A DNA stretch of 64,000 nt, from positions 101,711,698-101,775,697 of the forward strand of contig OV050030.1 of the NCBI GenBank assembly GCA_920105625.2, written 5' to 3'. Source of the DNA: Clusia tigrina. Taxonomy: Eukaryota > Arthropoda > Insecta > Diptera > Clusiidae. How positions within the stretch are numbered: position 1 is the stretch's first letter; each line of letters opens with the position of its first letter. The notes under the pieces were generated by a model that was not told the DNA's origin, searched no databases, and saw only the letters and a list, made by a program, of their open reading frames with translations. Of this stretch, positions 9,286 through 20,995 are shown piece by piece. The position numbers and the translations under genes were made by a program.

Positions 9286-12060
9286 TATAATGGAAATTAC
9301 ATCAAGATTCTTCATGAGTTTAATGCAATTCGGGTGATTGTAAATGAAACGCAGAGTCCACCGATTTTGGATCAAATGTAAATACAGTTAATAAGTGCGA
9401 AGATGCTATGGGAAGGCTAAAAACCAATTTTTCTCAAGTTTTGAGGAAGATTTAGATAAGTACAATGTGAGCAAGGTAAATTTTACAGTGAAAGAGGGAG
9501 CGAAGCGTACCCATTCCTTTGCCATGGAGTAAACAAGTTGAACAGCAATAAAATGACTTTGTGGAAAAGGGTGTATTAGTACCAGTAGACAATTCGGATT
9601 GGGGTACTCCGTTGGTACCAGTTCTTAAGCCCAATGGAGCGTTGCGTATCTGTAGTGATTATAAGACCACCATAAATAAATATTTGTCAGAGGTCAAATA
9701 TCCATTGCCACGAATTGAAGAGTTGTTCTCGTCACACCGAGGGCGATATAATTCAAAGTTGGATTTAGCTAACGCTTATAATCAACTAGTCTTAGATAAA
9801 TCTTCACAACTTTTGAGCGCATGGAGTACACATAGGGGCATATTTGGGATGACTCGTTTATCTTTTGGAACTAGCCCTGCTGCGGCTATTTTTCAAAGGA
9901 CAATAGAAAATATTCTCCGCGGTATACCAAACGTCCTAAATTATTTACACGACATAGTTATTGCTGGAAATACTCGAGAAGAATATATTGAAACTATAGA
10001 GAGAGTATTGCGAAAGCGAAGCTGTAGGGTTACGGCTAAGTGCAACCAACTATAATTTTTTTTAAAAACAAAGTTTTCTATTTAGGATTGAAAATATATC
10101 AAGAGGGTCTAAGGACTAATAAAGACAGAGTTTTGCCGGATTTAAAAGCACCAATTTCCCAAGTGGTAACGCAAGTTCGTGCTTTTGTGGGCCTCGTGAA
10201 TTATTATTCGAAATTCATCCCTAATTTCGCACACGAAATGGCCCCCTTATACGCATTGTTGAAGAAAAATGTAGAATTTAAATTGGACAAATCGTGCCAA
10301 CTGGCGTACGATCTTCTGAAGCATGGAAGTTACTTTTGAAATAGTTCTTACTCATTTTGATCGCACCAAGCCGATAGGGATAACAACGGATGAGTTCAAC
10401 GTGGCAGTGGCTGGAAGTTTACCACACATTTTTCCAGATGGCGAACGAAAGCCTACTGCATTTGTTTCACGTGCACTCTCAGTAGCTGAACGAAATTACA
10501 GTACAGTGCAAAAAGAGGCGTTAGCTATAGTGTTTAGCGTAACTAAGCTACGGCATTACTTGTTAGCAAACCACAAGCCACTTTTAACTATTTTTGGGGA
10601 AAATAGAGGTGTTCCTATAATAGCACCGGCGCAAATTCAGCGCTGGGCGCTTACCCTATCAGGTTTCGACTATACGATTCGTTACGTGAAGGGATCGGAA
10701 AATTTTGCAGATCACCTTTCACGTCTACCACAAACATTTTCATCACGAAGCAATTTGGAAGATAATTATATAAATTTCATTAGCAACAATAATCAGCTGT
10801 GTCTAAATTTTGAAACAGTTGGCAAGAAAACATCTAGAGATCCATGTTTCTCTAAATAAAAAGAAGCAATTCAGCAAGCTGCGCCTACTTAAGAGGGATG
10901 ATTTTAAAGCATTTAAAGGCAAGGAAGACGAATTGTCAGTAGAGGTAGAGCGTTATACCACTAAACTTGCGAAGAAAGGTGATGGAAGAGTTACATCGGT
11001 GTCACATTTCGGAATTGTGACAACAAAAGCCTTAGCTCGTTACATAGATAGTGACATAGAGACGCTTATTTTCAATTGCGTCCTTGTAAAAGAATGCCAG
11101 CAAGCCCAAAAAAGAGCGCCATAATTCCTTGGTGCTCGGCGGAGTCAGCCTGGTAAGAATACATGTGGATTTTGCGGGTCCCATAAAATACGTTTATTCC
11201 TTGGTGATAGTCGATTTATTTTCGAAATGGGTCGAGGTGTTCAAAGTTAAAAATATTACTACCACATTTACAATATCGAAACTCAGAGAGGTATTTTGTA
11301 GATTTGGCCATATAGACACATTAGTTAGTGATAACGGTTCCCAATTTACGGCAAAAAAATTTATAAACTACGTGCAAACTAATAAAGTAAGACACGTTTT
11401 CACACCTCCAGGCTTTCCAGCAACTAATAGGCAAGCCGAAAATTTTAATAAAACATTTAAGAAATGTTTGATAGCTAGTTTGAATAATAACATAAATGAG
11501 GATATGAACATTATTATTAAGAGATTTCTTTTTGATTATCGGTCTGCTAAGCACTGCGCTACTGGGGAATCGCCAGCGAAAGTTATGTTGGGTAGATTAT
11601 TAAGAAATCGATTCAGTCTTCTAACAACCACCTACAGTAAAAGATAAAATAAATGCAAATCAATGGTCAAATAAAATAAACCACAGGGGCTCTAGAAATG
11701 TTTATTTTAATGAAGGGCAAAGCAAACAACAAAGCAGGATGGCAAAGAGCGACTGTCAAAAAGCGTTTAGGTCCGCGAACTTATACTTGCATTATAACAC
11801 GAAATAATAGGGTGATAAAACGCCATGTTGACCAAATGATTTCGGGTACACGTGATACTTCACCAACAAAATCAGAAGGAGAAAATTATAACGCAAGGGA
11901 GCCTATGAACACAGCCGAAGCCTCGGTCCCCGAAATAATACGATCTCCAATGATCGAGATGACTGAAAACACATTGGGGGAGAGGAGGTGCTACCCGGGA
12001 TGCAAGAGCCGCGTCCACGTAAATGTAAGCGAACTATTAATTATAAACAATGAATAGATC

Positions 12061-12366
12061 TGAAGTGATAAAATTTTATATCTTTATATTTGAATTGTAA
12101 TTTAAGCACCAAATTGAAGTTATGATATTGCTTTTCAAAGATTATACTCTTCTAATTTATGCTTCCCAGCTGAAGTAGGAAGTTGTAGAGTATTATGTTT
12201 ATTACTAGTATCTATAGTAAGTGACAAGGCGATGTAATACCTCGCGCCATCTAGGATTAACCTTTATTAATTAAGTGGGCTTTGTATTGTACATACCTTG
12301 TTGGTAATATTAAGTAAAGAGAGTAAAGAGATCGAGACCTGTCTCGAATTAACCTCTAACCACTCA
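12061..12366 (+). repeat. Gypsy-A LTR shared by A2 and A3
   Basis: 306 bp starting TGAAGTGATA and ending CACTCA. The ends form a short imperfect inverted repeat. A purine-rich GAA(G/T)AGATC tract precedes it and a primer-binding site follows. The same block recurs at five other unit boundaries. The exact left edge could be up to 12 bases earlier. Confidence 0.85.
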
Positions 12367-12368
12367 AG

Positions 12369-12381
12369 TGGCGACGAGGAT
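12369..12381 (+). promoter_or_regulatory. Primer-binding site of gypsy-A
   Basis: TGGCGACGAGGAT two bases after the LTR. From memory this is complementary to the 3' end of a eukaryotic tRNA-Ser (GCT anticodon) including CCA, as used by Mag-clade gypsy elements. The same site follows the LTRs at 16640, 44781, 49628 and 55115. At 60753 it is mutated at two positions. Confidence 0.75.
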
Positions 12382-12451
12382 AAAATACGCAATCAAAAAT
12401 AAAATAAAATATTTAAATACAGCCTGCAAATTAAAGAAAAAAATTATCGGC

Positions 12452-13310
12452 GCAAGTGCAAGCGGTGTAATCGACAGCGTGTTGTTAGCCACAACAACAG
12501 CCACGAATTCAAAGGAATTTCGACCTGGTGTGGGCATTTAGAGAAGCGGGTAAGAAGTACTACACTCGCATTTTACGCAGGCATCGTGTGAGGAACCAGT
12601 AATTAAAACTTCGGTTCTGCTAACAGCTATTGGCTTAGAGGCTTACGAGTTGCTACGGGATTTGTGTGACCCAGATTTGCCAGCAAAGAAATAGTACGAG
12701 GTGCTGTGCAATTTAATGGAGCGCCATTATTCGAAACCTATTATCATTTTTCGGGAGAGGCGAATATTTTTCGAAGCGACACGAGTGACGGGCGAAGAAG
12801 TATCCATGTGGTTCGCCCGGCTAAAAAAATTTGCAAACACTGCAAGTTTGGTTCCCAGTTGGATGCTTTCGTGCTAAATAAATTTGTAACAGGCCTTGAT
12901 GGAAACGTCTTTGAACGGTTATGTGAAGAAGACGAAGAGCCAAAATTCGATCGTGCACTTAAATTAGACATAATGTCAGAGGCCAAAACACATTCACAAT
13001 AACTACAACGTATCGAAGAAAGTGAGGTTATTGTTGCTTTTTGTGTCAGAGTGCAACTCACATGGTTTTCAAGGGAGGGGCAATCGAAATCACCCTACGT
13101 ACGGCAGCAGTAGAAAAAGCTACGGCAACAACAACAATCGAAACAGCTATAATAACAACAACAATAGCAGCAAAAAGAAGGCAAAATGCAAGCATTGCGG
13201 CTGGAGAAATCATGGAAGTGAGAATTGCAGGTTTAGGGAAGCAGCTGCAATAAGTGTGGTAAAGTCGGGCATTTGGCAAGTATTTGCAATAAAAAGGAAA
13301 TAAATTTTTT
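12452..13310 (+). pseudogene. Gypsy-A gag (A3)
   Basis: The start codon seen in A5-A8 (AAAATGATCGGC) is ATT here (12452-12454). Frames give LLTAIGLEAYELLRDLCDPD (about 12625-12680), a stop in place of a Tyr codon at about 12692, then LMERHYSKPIIIF, VSMWFARLKKF, LDAFVLNKFVTGLDG and LDIMSEAKTHSQ. An Asn-rich linker and the zinc knuckle CKHCGWRNHGSENC (13190-13230) follow. The second knuckle, CNKCGKVGHLASIC, lies in a shifted frame (13247-13290). Gag binds RNA and forms the particle; this copy cannot make a continuous protein. Confidence 0.85.
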
Positions 13311-16306
13311 ACATAATAACAAAGTCAGTGATCAGGATATTATTAATAATAATTTGTACATTTATAGTGTAACCGGCAGCACTTCTTCTCACCCATTTAT
13401 GATCGAGGCATTACTCAATGGAGTATATTTGAAGTTCGCACTGGACACAGGTGCAGCGTGTTCGCTCTTATCAAAACATATGTTTGATAAATATTTTTTA
13501 ATTGAAAAACTGTTGGCATGCAAGGACACGTTAGTGGCTTATAATCGAAATTACATCAAGATTCTTCATGAGTTTAATGCAATTCAGGTGATTGTAAGTG
13601 AAACGCAGAGTCCACCGATTTTGGGTCGGCATTTGATGTCGTTTATTGGCATCGCGCTTTCAAAGGTAAATACAGTTAATAAGTCCGAAGAGATTATGGG
13701 AAGGCTAAACAACGATTTTTCTCAAGTTTTTGAGGAAGATTTAGAGAAGTACAATGTGAGCAAGGTAAATTTAACAGTGAAAGAGGGAGCGAAGCGAATA
13801 TTTTGCAAACCGAGACCGATTCCTTTGACATGGAGTAAATAAGTTGAACAGCATTAAATTAAATGACTTTGTGGAAAAGGGTGTATTAGTACCAGTAGAC
13901 AATTCGGATTGGGGCACTCCGTTGGTACCAGACCCTAAGCCCAATGGAGAGTTGCGTATCTGTAGTGATTATAAGACCACTATAAATAAATATCTGTCAG
14001 AGGTCAAATATCCATTGCCACGAATTGAAGACTTGTTCACGCCACACCGAGGGCGATATAATTCAAAGTTGGATTTAGCTAACGCTTATAATCAACTAGT
14101 CTTAGATAAATCTTCACAACTTTTGAGCGCATGCAGTACACATAGGGGCATGTTTGGGATGACTCGCTTACCTTTTGGAACTAGTCCTGCTGCGGCTATT
14201 TTTCAAAGGACAATAGAAAATGTTCTCCGCGGTATACCAAACGTCCTAAATTATTTACACGACATAGATATTGCTGGAAATACTCGAGAAGAATATATTA
14301 AAACTATAGAGAGAGTATTGCGAAAGCGAAGCTGTAGGGTTACGGCTAAGTGCAACCAACTATAATTTTTTTTAAAAACAAAGTTTTCTATTTAGGATTG
14401 AAAATAGATCAAGAGGGTCTAAGGACTAATAAAGACAGAGTTTTGCCGGATTTAAAAGCACCAATTCCCCAAGTTGTAACGCAAGTTCGTGCTTTTGTGG
14501 GCCTCGTGAATTATTATTCGAAATTCATCCCTAATTTCGCACACGAAATGGCCCCCTTATACGCATTGTTGATGAAAAATCGTGCCAACTGGTGTACGCA
14601 ACTTCTGAAGCATGGAAGTTACTTCTGAAATAGTTCTTACTCATTTTGATCGCACCAAGCCGATAGGGATAACAACGGATTCGTTCAATGTGGCAGTGGC
14701 TGGAATTTTACCATACATTTTTCCTGATGGCACACGAAAGCCTATTGCATTTGTTTCACGTGCACTCTCAGTAGCTGAACGAAATTGCAGTACAGTGCAA
14801 AAAGAGGCGTTAGCTATAGTGTTTAGCGTATCTAAGCTACGGCATTACTTGTTAGCAAACCACAAGCCACTATTAGCTATTTTTGGGGAAAATAAAGGTG
14901 TTCCTATAATAGCACCGGTGCGAATTCAGCGCTGGGCGCTTACCCTATCAGGTTTCGACTATACGATTCGTTACGTGAAGGGATCGGAAAATTTTGTAGA
15001 TCACCTTTCACGTCTACCACAAACATTTTCATCACAAAGCAATTTGGAAGATAATTATAAAAATTTCATTAGCAACAATAATCAGCTGTGTCTAAATTTT
15101 GAAACAGTTGGCAAGGAAACATCTAGAGATCCATGTTTCTCTAAATTAAAAGAAGCAACTCAGCAAGGTGCGCCTACTTAAGAGGGATTATTTTAAAACA
15201 TTTAAAGGCAAGGAAGATAAATTGTCATAGAGTATGTATATATTTTATGGGGGTATAGAAGCGTTATACCACCAAAGTTGCGAAGAAAGGTGATGGAAGA
15301 GTTACATCGGTGTCACATTTCGGAATTGTGACAACAAAAGCCTTAGCTCGTTACATAGATAGTGACATAGAGACGCTTATTTTAAATTGCGTTCCTTGTA
15401 AAAGAATGCAAGCAAGCCCAAAAAAGAGCGCCATAATTCCTTGGTGCTCGGCGGAGTCAGCCTGGTAAGAATACATGTGGATTTTGCGGGTCCCATAAAA
15501 TACGTTTATTTCTTGGTGATAGTCGATTTATTTTCGAAATGGGTCGAGGTTTTCAAAGTTAAAAATATTACTACCACATTTACAATATCGAAACTTAGAG
15601 AGGTATTTTGTAGATTTGGCCATATAGACACATTAGTTAGTGATAACGGTTCCCAATTTACGGCAAAAGAATTTAGAAAGTTCATACACACTAATAAAGT
15701 AAGACACGTTTTCACACCTCTAATTCTCAGCCACTAATGGGCAAGCCGAAAGTTTTATTAAAACATTTAAGAAATATTTGATAGCTAGTTTGAATAATAA
15801 TATAAATGAGGATATGAACATTATTATTAAGAGGTTTCTTTTTGATTATCGGTCTGCTAAGCATTGCGCTACTGGGGATCGCCAAAGAAAGTTATGTTGG
15901 GTAGAGAATTAAGAAATCGATTCAGTCTGCTAACAACCACCTACAGTAAAATATAAAATACAGGCCAATCAATGGTCAAATAAAATAAACCATAGGGGCT
16001 CTAGAAATGCTTATTTTAATGAAGGGCAAAGCAAATAACAAAGCAGGATGGCAAAGAGCGACTGCCAAAAAGCGTTTAGGTCCGCGCACTAATACTTGCA
16101 TTATAACTCGAAATAATAGGGTGATAAAACGCCACGTTGACCAAATGGCACGTGATATTTCACCAACAAAATCAGAAGGAGAAACACTACGATCTCCAAT
16201 GATCGAGATGACTGAAAACATATTGGGGAGAGGAGGTGCTAGCCGGGATGCAAGAGCCGCGTCCACGAGCGAGTTATTAATTATGAACAATGAAGCGAGT
16301 TATTAA
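13311..16306 (+). pseudogene. Gypsy-A pol (A3): protease, RT, RNase H, integrase
   Basis: The clearest pol of the family. Protease: FALDTGAACSLLS (about 13435-13475), with the DTGA active site intact. RT: DNSDWGTPLVP (13898), RICSDYKTT, SKLDLANAYNQL (about 14065) and YLHDIDIAG (about 14256), where the first catalytic Asp is His. RNase H follows at 14612-15181. Integrase: a zinc motif with CVPCKRMQ, HVDFAGP (about 15475), LVSDNGSQF (about 15640) and NGQAE (about 15740). The tail carries RHVDQM. Frame changes occur near 13840, 14340, 14600, 15180-15300, 15465, 15720 and 15890. A deletion of about 18 bp is seen near 14578 relative to A2. Confidence 0.88.
13540..13541 (+). other. Unoccupied mariner target site in A3
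   Basis: The TA here is followed directly by AATCGAAATTAC. In A2, A5, A6, A7 and A8 the same TA is duplicated around a mariner. No 2-3 base footprint is visible, which favours a never-occupied site over excision. Confidence 0.9.
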
Positions 16307-16342
16307 TTATGCGAGTTATTAATTATGAACAATGAAGAGATC

Positions 16343-16637
16343 TGAAGTGTTAAAATTACATATCTTAATATTTGAATTGTATTTTAAGCACCAAATTGAA
16401 GTTATGATATTGCTTCTCAAAATTATAACTCTTCTAATTTGTGCTTCCCAGCTGAAGTAGGGAGTTGTAGAGTATTATGTTTAATACTAGTATCTATATT
16501 AAGTGGCAAGGCGATGTAATGCTGCGCGCCATCTAGGTTAAAGCTTTATTAATTAAGTGCGCTCTGTATTGTACATACCTTGTTCGTAATATTAAGTAAA
16601 GAGATTGACCAGTCTCGAATTAACTTCTAACCACTCA
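16343..16637 (+). repeat. Gypsy-A LTR shared by A3 and A4
   Basis: 295 bp with the family ends and a primer-binding site at 16640-16652. Just upstream, at about 16264-16336, the motif GAGTTATTAATTATG is repeated three times as a local tandem duplication not seen at the other boundaries. Confidence 0.85.
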
Positions 16638-16704
16638 AGTGGCGACGAGGATAAAATACGCAAACAAAAATAAAATAAAATATATAAATACAGCCTAAAA
16701 ATTA

Positions 16705-17572
16705 AAGAAAATCGGCGCAAGTGCAAGCGGTGTAATCGACAGCGTGTTGGTAGCTAGCACAACAAACTGCCACGAATTTAAGGAAATTTCGACCTGGTGT
16801 GGACAGTTAGAGAAGCGGGTAAGAAGTACTAGACTCGCATTTTACGCAGGCATCGTGTCAAGAACCGGTAATTAGAACTTCGGTTCTGCTAACAGCTATT
16901 GACTTAGAGGCTTACGAATTGCTACGGGATTTGTGTGACCCAGATTTGCCAGCAAAGAAATATTACGAGGTTCTGTGCAACTTAATGGAGCGCCATTATT
17001 CGAAACCAATTATCATTTTTCGGGAGAGGCGCAAATTTTTCGAAGCGAAACGAGGGACGCGCGAAGAAGTATCCATGTGGTTCGCCCGGCTAAAAAAATT
17101 TGCCAAAACTGCAAGTTCGGCTCCAGTTGGATGCTTTCGTGCTAAATAGATTTGTAACAGTCCTGGATGGAAGCGTTTTTGAACGGTTATGCGAAGAAGA
17201 CGAAGAGCCGAAATTGGATCGTGCACTTAAATTAGACATAATGCGCGAGCCCAAAACACATTCACAATAACTACAACGTATCGAAGAAAGTGAGGTTATT
17301 GTTGCTTTTTGTGTCAGAGTGCAACTCACATGGTTTTCAAGGGAGAGGCAATCGAAATCACCCCACGTACGGCAGCAGTAGAAACAGCTATGGCAACAAC
17401 AACAATCGAAACAGCTATAATAACAACAACAATAGCAGCAAAAAGAAGGCAAAATGCAAGCATTGCGGCTGGAGAAATCATGCAAGTGAGAATTGCAGGT
17501 TTAGGGAAACAGCTGCAATAAGTGTGGTAAAGTCGGGCATTTGGCAAGTATTTGCAATAAAAAGAAAATAAA
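16705..17572 (+). pseudogene. Gypsy-A gag (A4)
   Basis: The copy best preserved in the middle of gag: an open stretch at 16919-17149 reads LRDLCDPDLPAKKYYEV without the stop found in A3, A5, A6 and A7, then LMERHYSKPIIIF and VSMWFARLKKFAK. A frame change near 17118 follows. The Asn-rich linker and CKHCGWRNHASENC knuckle (17455-17500) and the out-of-frame second knuckle follow as in the other copies. The start codon region is deleted (AAAGAAAATCGGCGC). Confidence 0.8.
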
Positions 17573-17576
17573 TTGT

Positions 17577-17809
17577 TTACATAATAACAGAGTCAGTGAT
17601 CAGGATATTATTAATAATAATTTGTCCATTTATAGTGTAACCGGCAGCACTTCTTCTCACCCATTTATGATCGAGGCATTACTCAATGGAGTATATTTGA
17701 AGTTCGTACTGGAACTAGGTGCTGCGTGTTCGTTCTTATCAAAACATATGTTTGATCAATATTTTGAAATTGAAAAACTGTTGACATGCAAGGACATGTT
17801 AGTGGCTTA
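17577..17809 (+). pseudogene. Gypsy-A protease remnant (A4), cut by mariner
   Basis: Reads through the linker (SDQDIINNNLSIYSVTGS) into the protease core. The active site is ELGA instead of DTGA (about 17710), so it is inactive. The frame is cut by the mariner at the TA at 17808-17809. The continuation lies at 24711. Confidence 0.85.
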
Positions 17810-18287
17810 CGAGGTTTGTTCAAAAAGTATCCCGAATTCTTAATTTTCGCGGGCTACGGATGTTCGATTTTCGATCTTTTTGTGGCGTTATGTTGGTACC
17901 CATGACCCTCACTTATGTTAACAATCTCGGCCATTTTGAATGTTCAGTCAGTTTTTTAAAGCTATTGTGCGTGGACGTGTTTCAGCTTGTCTTCGATTTT
18001 TGTCTATCTCCTCAATCGTGGCGTAGCGTCGTCCTTTCTGGGCCTTTTCAGTTTCGGGAACAAGAAAAAGTCACAGGGGGCCACGTCTGGGGAATACGGT
18101 GACTGCGGCATTATTACAGTGTTGTTTTTACCCAAAAATTCGCGAACAAGTAATGATGTGTGAGCAGGGGCATTATCATGATGCAACAGCCAATTTTTGT
18201 TCTTCCACAAATCCGGGCGTTTCTGGCGGATTGCTTCTCGAAAATTGCGCATTACTTGAAGATAATATTCCTTATTGACCATTCTAC
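17810..18287 (-). mobile_element. Mariner M3, left part
   Basis: The left TIR and the C-terminal third of a minus-strand transposase, with the second catalytic Asp in LLHHDNAPAHTS (about 18180) and the third in YSPDVAP (about 18085; V where the others have L). It is cut at 18287 by the LTR of element G. The middle of the mariner is missing; only the right end remains, at 24566-24710. Confidence 0.92.
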
Positions 18288-18952
18288 TGCAATGTTCAAT
18301 GTTTAAAAGAGTGAACAATATATTAAAAGTAAACACGCCCTCATTCATTAGATATGGAATATATTACGGGGTCGCCCTTAACGTTGCAGATATCCTTTTA
18401 AGGCGTGGATAGATCGCCGAGAAAATAGGCCAAAGGCCGCTCTTGGAACATAAGCCTCAAGGCTTAGATTATTCCTTTTTCGCCACAAGTCAAAGATAAA
18501 TAATGAGACGAGTGTTTCTATTGAGTGTCAGCACAAGTCTGATTTTAATTTTTCATTTTCGTTTACAAGAAACTTCTTATGAACTATTTCTTATTCACCA
18601 ATTAATATCAATTCATGCACTTGCTCTTGCATAACTTATTTAAATACATAATATGCAAGTAAATGAAATGTATTGATTGGTTCTTATTATTATTTACATA
18701 TTCACTGCAGGGGAAATCCTATGTATTTTCCATATGCCTGCTCATCATTTGTTTGCTGCAGCACCGACTGTCAATTCTGCATCGACAGTTATTTCAAGTG
18801 CATTGCCCGTGTGCAATTTGACACCCTTGTACATTAAAGAGTGCAAGCGCGCCGCACCAGGCAATTGAACTGCTTTGGTGGTCGCACAAGGCAGCACGCT
18901 ATGTTACGCAAGTTATGCGCTATGATGAGCATGCATGCATACATACACTACA
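18288..18952 (-). repeat. 3' LTR of element G
   Basis: About 665 bp. In sense orientation it starts TGTAGTGTATGTATG and ends ...GAACATTGCA. Its last bases match the 33-bp remnant at 24533-24565 apart from a C/T difference. It contains the dyad ATGCATGCAT near 18931-18940. No ORF is expected in it. Confidence 0.8.
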
Positions 18953-18964
18953 TCCTTCCCCTAC
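18953..18964 (-). promoter_or_regulatory. Polypurine tract of element G
   Basis: In sense orientation this is GTAGGGGAAGGA directly before the 3' LTR, the expected plus-strand primer for reverse transcription. Confidence 0.75.
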
Positions 18965-19024
18965 AAGATTTATTTATACTAGTTGACAATAAAAGGCAAG
19001 CTATATAAATATGTAATTCTTCTT

Positions 19025-20203
19025 TTAAAATTTCTTATGCTTACATTTAATTAGATTATTATGTATTTTAACAATATTGTTATTTAATTCTATGTAACTA
19101 TTTGGACCTTTTTGTTTTATGATTTTGTATGGTCCCTTATATGGTAAGTTTCTATTACAATTTCTTAAATATACATAGTCACTTTCTTTAAATTTAGCTT
19201 TGCTTACATGTTTTTGGTTCAGATTTTGCACAATTTTATTTTGTGCTAACAATGTGCTAGCTTGTTGCTGAGCGTATTTCAATTTTAATTTCAATTCATT
19301 GCAATAATTATCAATAGCATATATCATCTCTTTATCTCTAAATATTTCACATGGTAATGTGCATAATTTTCCGCAAACCAATTCGAAAGGAGTGTAACCT
19401 GTTGTTACATGGGGTGTGGTGTTATAGAAGAATGTGTAATATGGCAAAATTTCATCCCATGTATCTTGCTGTTGTAGGCACATAAGGTATTCATTTAGTA
19501 CTCTATGCTTTCTTTCAATGGAACCTAAGGATTCATGATGAAACGGGGCTGAAACCTTTTTTTCAATATTTAAAAGTTTACATATGTTGTTTAATAACTC
19601 GTTTGTGAATTCAGTTCCCTTGTCTGTCCTTAATTTTCTAAAACATCCATACTTCAGTATGATATGCTCAACTATTGTTCTAGCTACAGTGACTGCATCT
19701 TTGGATTCTAAAGGAACTGCAATCATAAATTTTGTTAGATCACACTGAGCTGTGAGAATGTATCTAAAGGCATTTGACGGCCGTAGGGGTCCTACAGTGT
19801 CAATTGTCATTAGTTCAAAAGAGCTGCTTGGTGTTTCTGTAACAGTAAATTGTTCTTTTGTGTGACGTAGAATTTTAGCTCTAGCACACATATCACAATC
19901 ATTTATGTATGCTTTTATCATCTTCCTCATACCTTTCCATATATATTTCTGTTTTAGTCTAGCTACGGTTTTTTGTATGCCACTATGCCCACCATATTTT
20001 GTGTCATGGTAGTATTTTATCAATTGCTTCATTTCAACTTTGTCTGATATTTCTATGGGAGGTTCATATATGAGCAACTTCAAACCATTTCTTTGAGTTC
20101 TCTGCAGATTATTATAAATTCTCTTAAATTCTGATACTCCTATTTTAGTTAGTAGGTCGTCATCAGATGCTATGCAAAGTCTTTCTATATGTGCATTGCT
20201 CAT
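19025..20203 (-). pseudogene. Integrase of element G
   Basis: An open stretch of 392 codons. It has a zinc-binding HHCC (YYHDTKYGGH and CDMC, about 20010-19890); catalytic D,D,E in MTIDTVGPL (about 19805), LRTDKGTEF (about 19615) and HHESLGSIERKH (about 19520); and a C-terminal LPYKGPYK motif (about 19130) of the GPF/Y type. All catalytic residues are present. It is in the same frame as the RNase H block (20821-20477) but three stops (at about 20477, 20343 and 20210) lie between them. The integrase itself looks undamaged. Confidence 0.88.
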
Positions 20204-20476
20204 TTTTCATATGAGATTCTTCAAAACCAATTTTACCTCTGGTAGAGTGTCATTCTCATATCCTGCAATCAATAATCGTTTATCTGCTTCTATATTTAAA
20301 TTGGGCCTCTTTTTATTTATTTTCATTCCTCCATTATTTATTTTTTTAAATTACAATTTATTCATGTTTTTAGTCTCAGATATCGAAGTTGCATTCCATA
20401 TATGTAGCTGATCAGACTGCACTGGTTCACGCGTTTCAACATCTGCTCTTGTTACAGAATCTCCTGTATTCTGTTT

Positions 20477-20995
20477 TTAAGTATTCTCCGCTTTTGAGCG
20501 TTTTCCCGTCATGGCTCGGGTTATAACATCTATGCTCTTTGGTAGCATGTTTTTTAGTTCATCAGACTGAAGCGTAATTCTTGATAGGGCATCGGCATTA
20601 GTATTTATTTTACCTTGTTTGAATAGGATAGTGAAATCGTATTCCATGAGATCCATCCTAATTCTGGTAAGTTTTGAAGAGGGATTTTTGTGTGTGAAAA
20701 GACTCACAAGTGGTCTGTGGTCAGTGTATACTATGAACTTTTTGCCAAATAAATATGGCCTAAAATAGTTAATACCCCAATGAATCGCCAAAAGTTCCTT
20801 CTCAATTACTGGTTTGTTCAACTCATGTTTGTTGAGTGTTCTACTCGCATAAGCGATTGGCTTATTTTTATCAACCTCTCCTTGCGATAAGATTGCACCT
20901 AACGCATGATTGGACGCATCAGTGGTGAGTATAAAAGTTTTAGTGAAATTTGGGTAACTTAGTATAGGAGGAGATATAAGTTTTTGCTTAAGTGT
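20477..20995 (-). pseudogene. RNase H region of element G
   Basis: Encodes FILTTDASNHALGAILSQ (about 20945-20890), PIAYASRTLNKHE, PVIEKELLAIHWGI and FIVYTDHRPLVSL, the four RNase H blocks with Asp, Glu and Asp positions intact, and ends NADALSRITL. It follows the RT only after a frame change near 21000. The open frame stops at 20477. Confidence 0.85.

Larger units (their letters stand above)
7826..12057 (+). pseudogene. Gypsy-A pol (A2), split by mariner
   Basis: Before the mariner (7826-7994) lies the protease; the DTGA active site is changed to DLAA. After it (9286 on) come the linker; RT blocks (DNSDWGTPLVP, LRICSDYKTTIN, SKLDLANAYNQL); the YLHDI motif at about 9945; the connection and RNase H (10323-10859); an integrase zinc region; DDE residues in HVDFAGP (about 11163), LVSDNGSQF (about 11320) and a Glu in the ATNRQAEN motif (about 11430); and a basic C-terminal tail with RHVDQM (11698-12057). 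Frameshifts occur near 9520-9550, 10020-10040, 10320, 10860 and 11150. The Asp-to-His change in YxDD should abolish polymerase activity. Confidence 0.88.
7176..12366 (+). mobile_element. Gypsy-A copy A2 (no 5' LTR, shared 3' LTR)
   Basis: It begins with a scrap of the A leader (7178-7196) fused to mid-gag, runs through gag, a mariner-split protease/RT, RNase H and integrase, and ends in the LTR at 12061-12366, which is also the 5' LTR of A3. It holds the longest relatively intact RT of the array together with A3. Unlike A5-A8 it still has SKLDLANAYNQL, where those copies have a stop. Confidence 0.9.
12061..16637 (+). mobile_element. Gypsy-A copy A3, complete LTR-to-LTR unit without mariner
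   Basis: The only unit that runs from LTR (12061-12366) to LTR (16343-16637) with no insertion. It lacks the mariner, and its sequence at 13533-13560 is the uninterrupted target. It is therefore the best reference for the family's layout: LTR, primer site, gag with two zinc knuckles, protease, RT, RNase H, integrase, LTR. It has no env-like ORF. The length, about 4.6 kb with both LTRs, is compact but normal for Mag-like elements. Confidence 0.92.

Noticed and set aside
11698..12057. Independent small gene (MFILMKGK...) repeated in each A unit
   Set aside because: It is the basic C-terminal tail of the integrase, with the RHVDQM motif, in a frame set off by upstream shifts.
12369..12381. A tRNA gene fragment
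   Set aside because: Only the 13 bases complementary to a tRNA 3' end occur, at the fixed position after the LTR; this is a primer-binding site. I saw no cloverleaf-forming tRNA gene in the window.
13540..13541. Mariner excision footprint in A3
   Set aside because: No extra bases remain from the TIR ends; the site reads as an untouched target.
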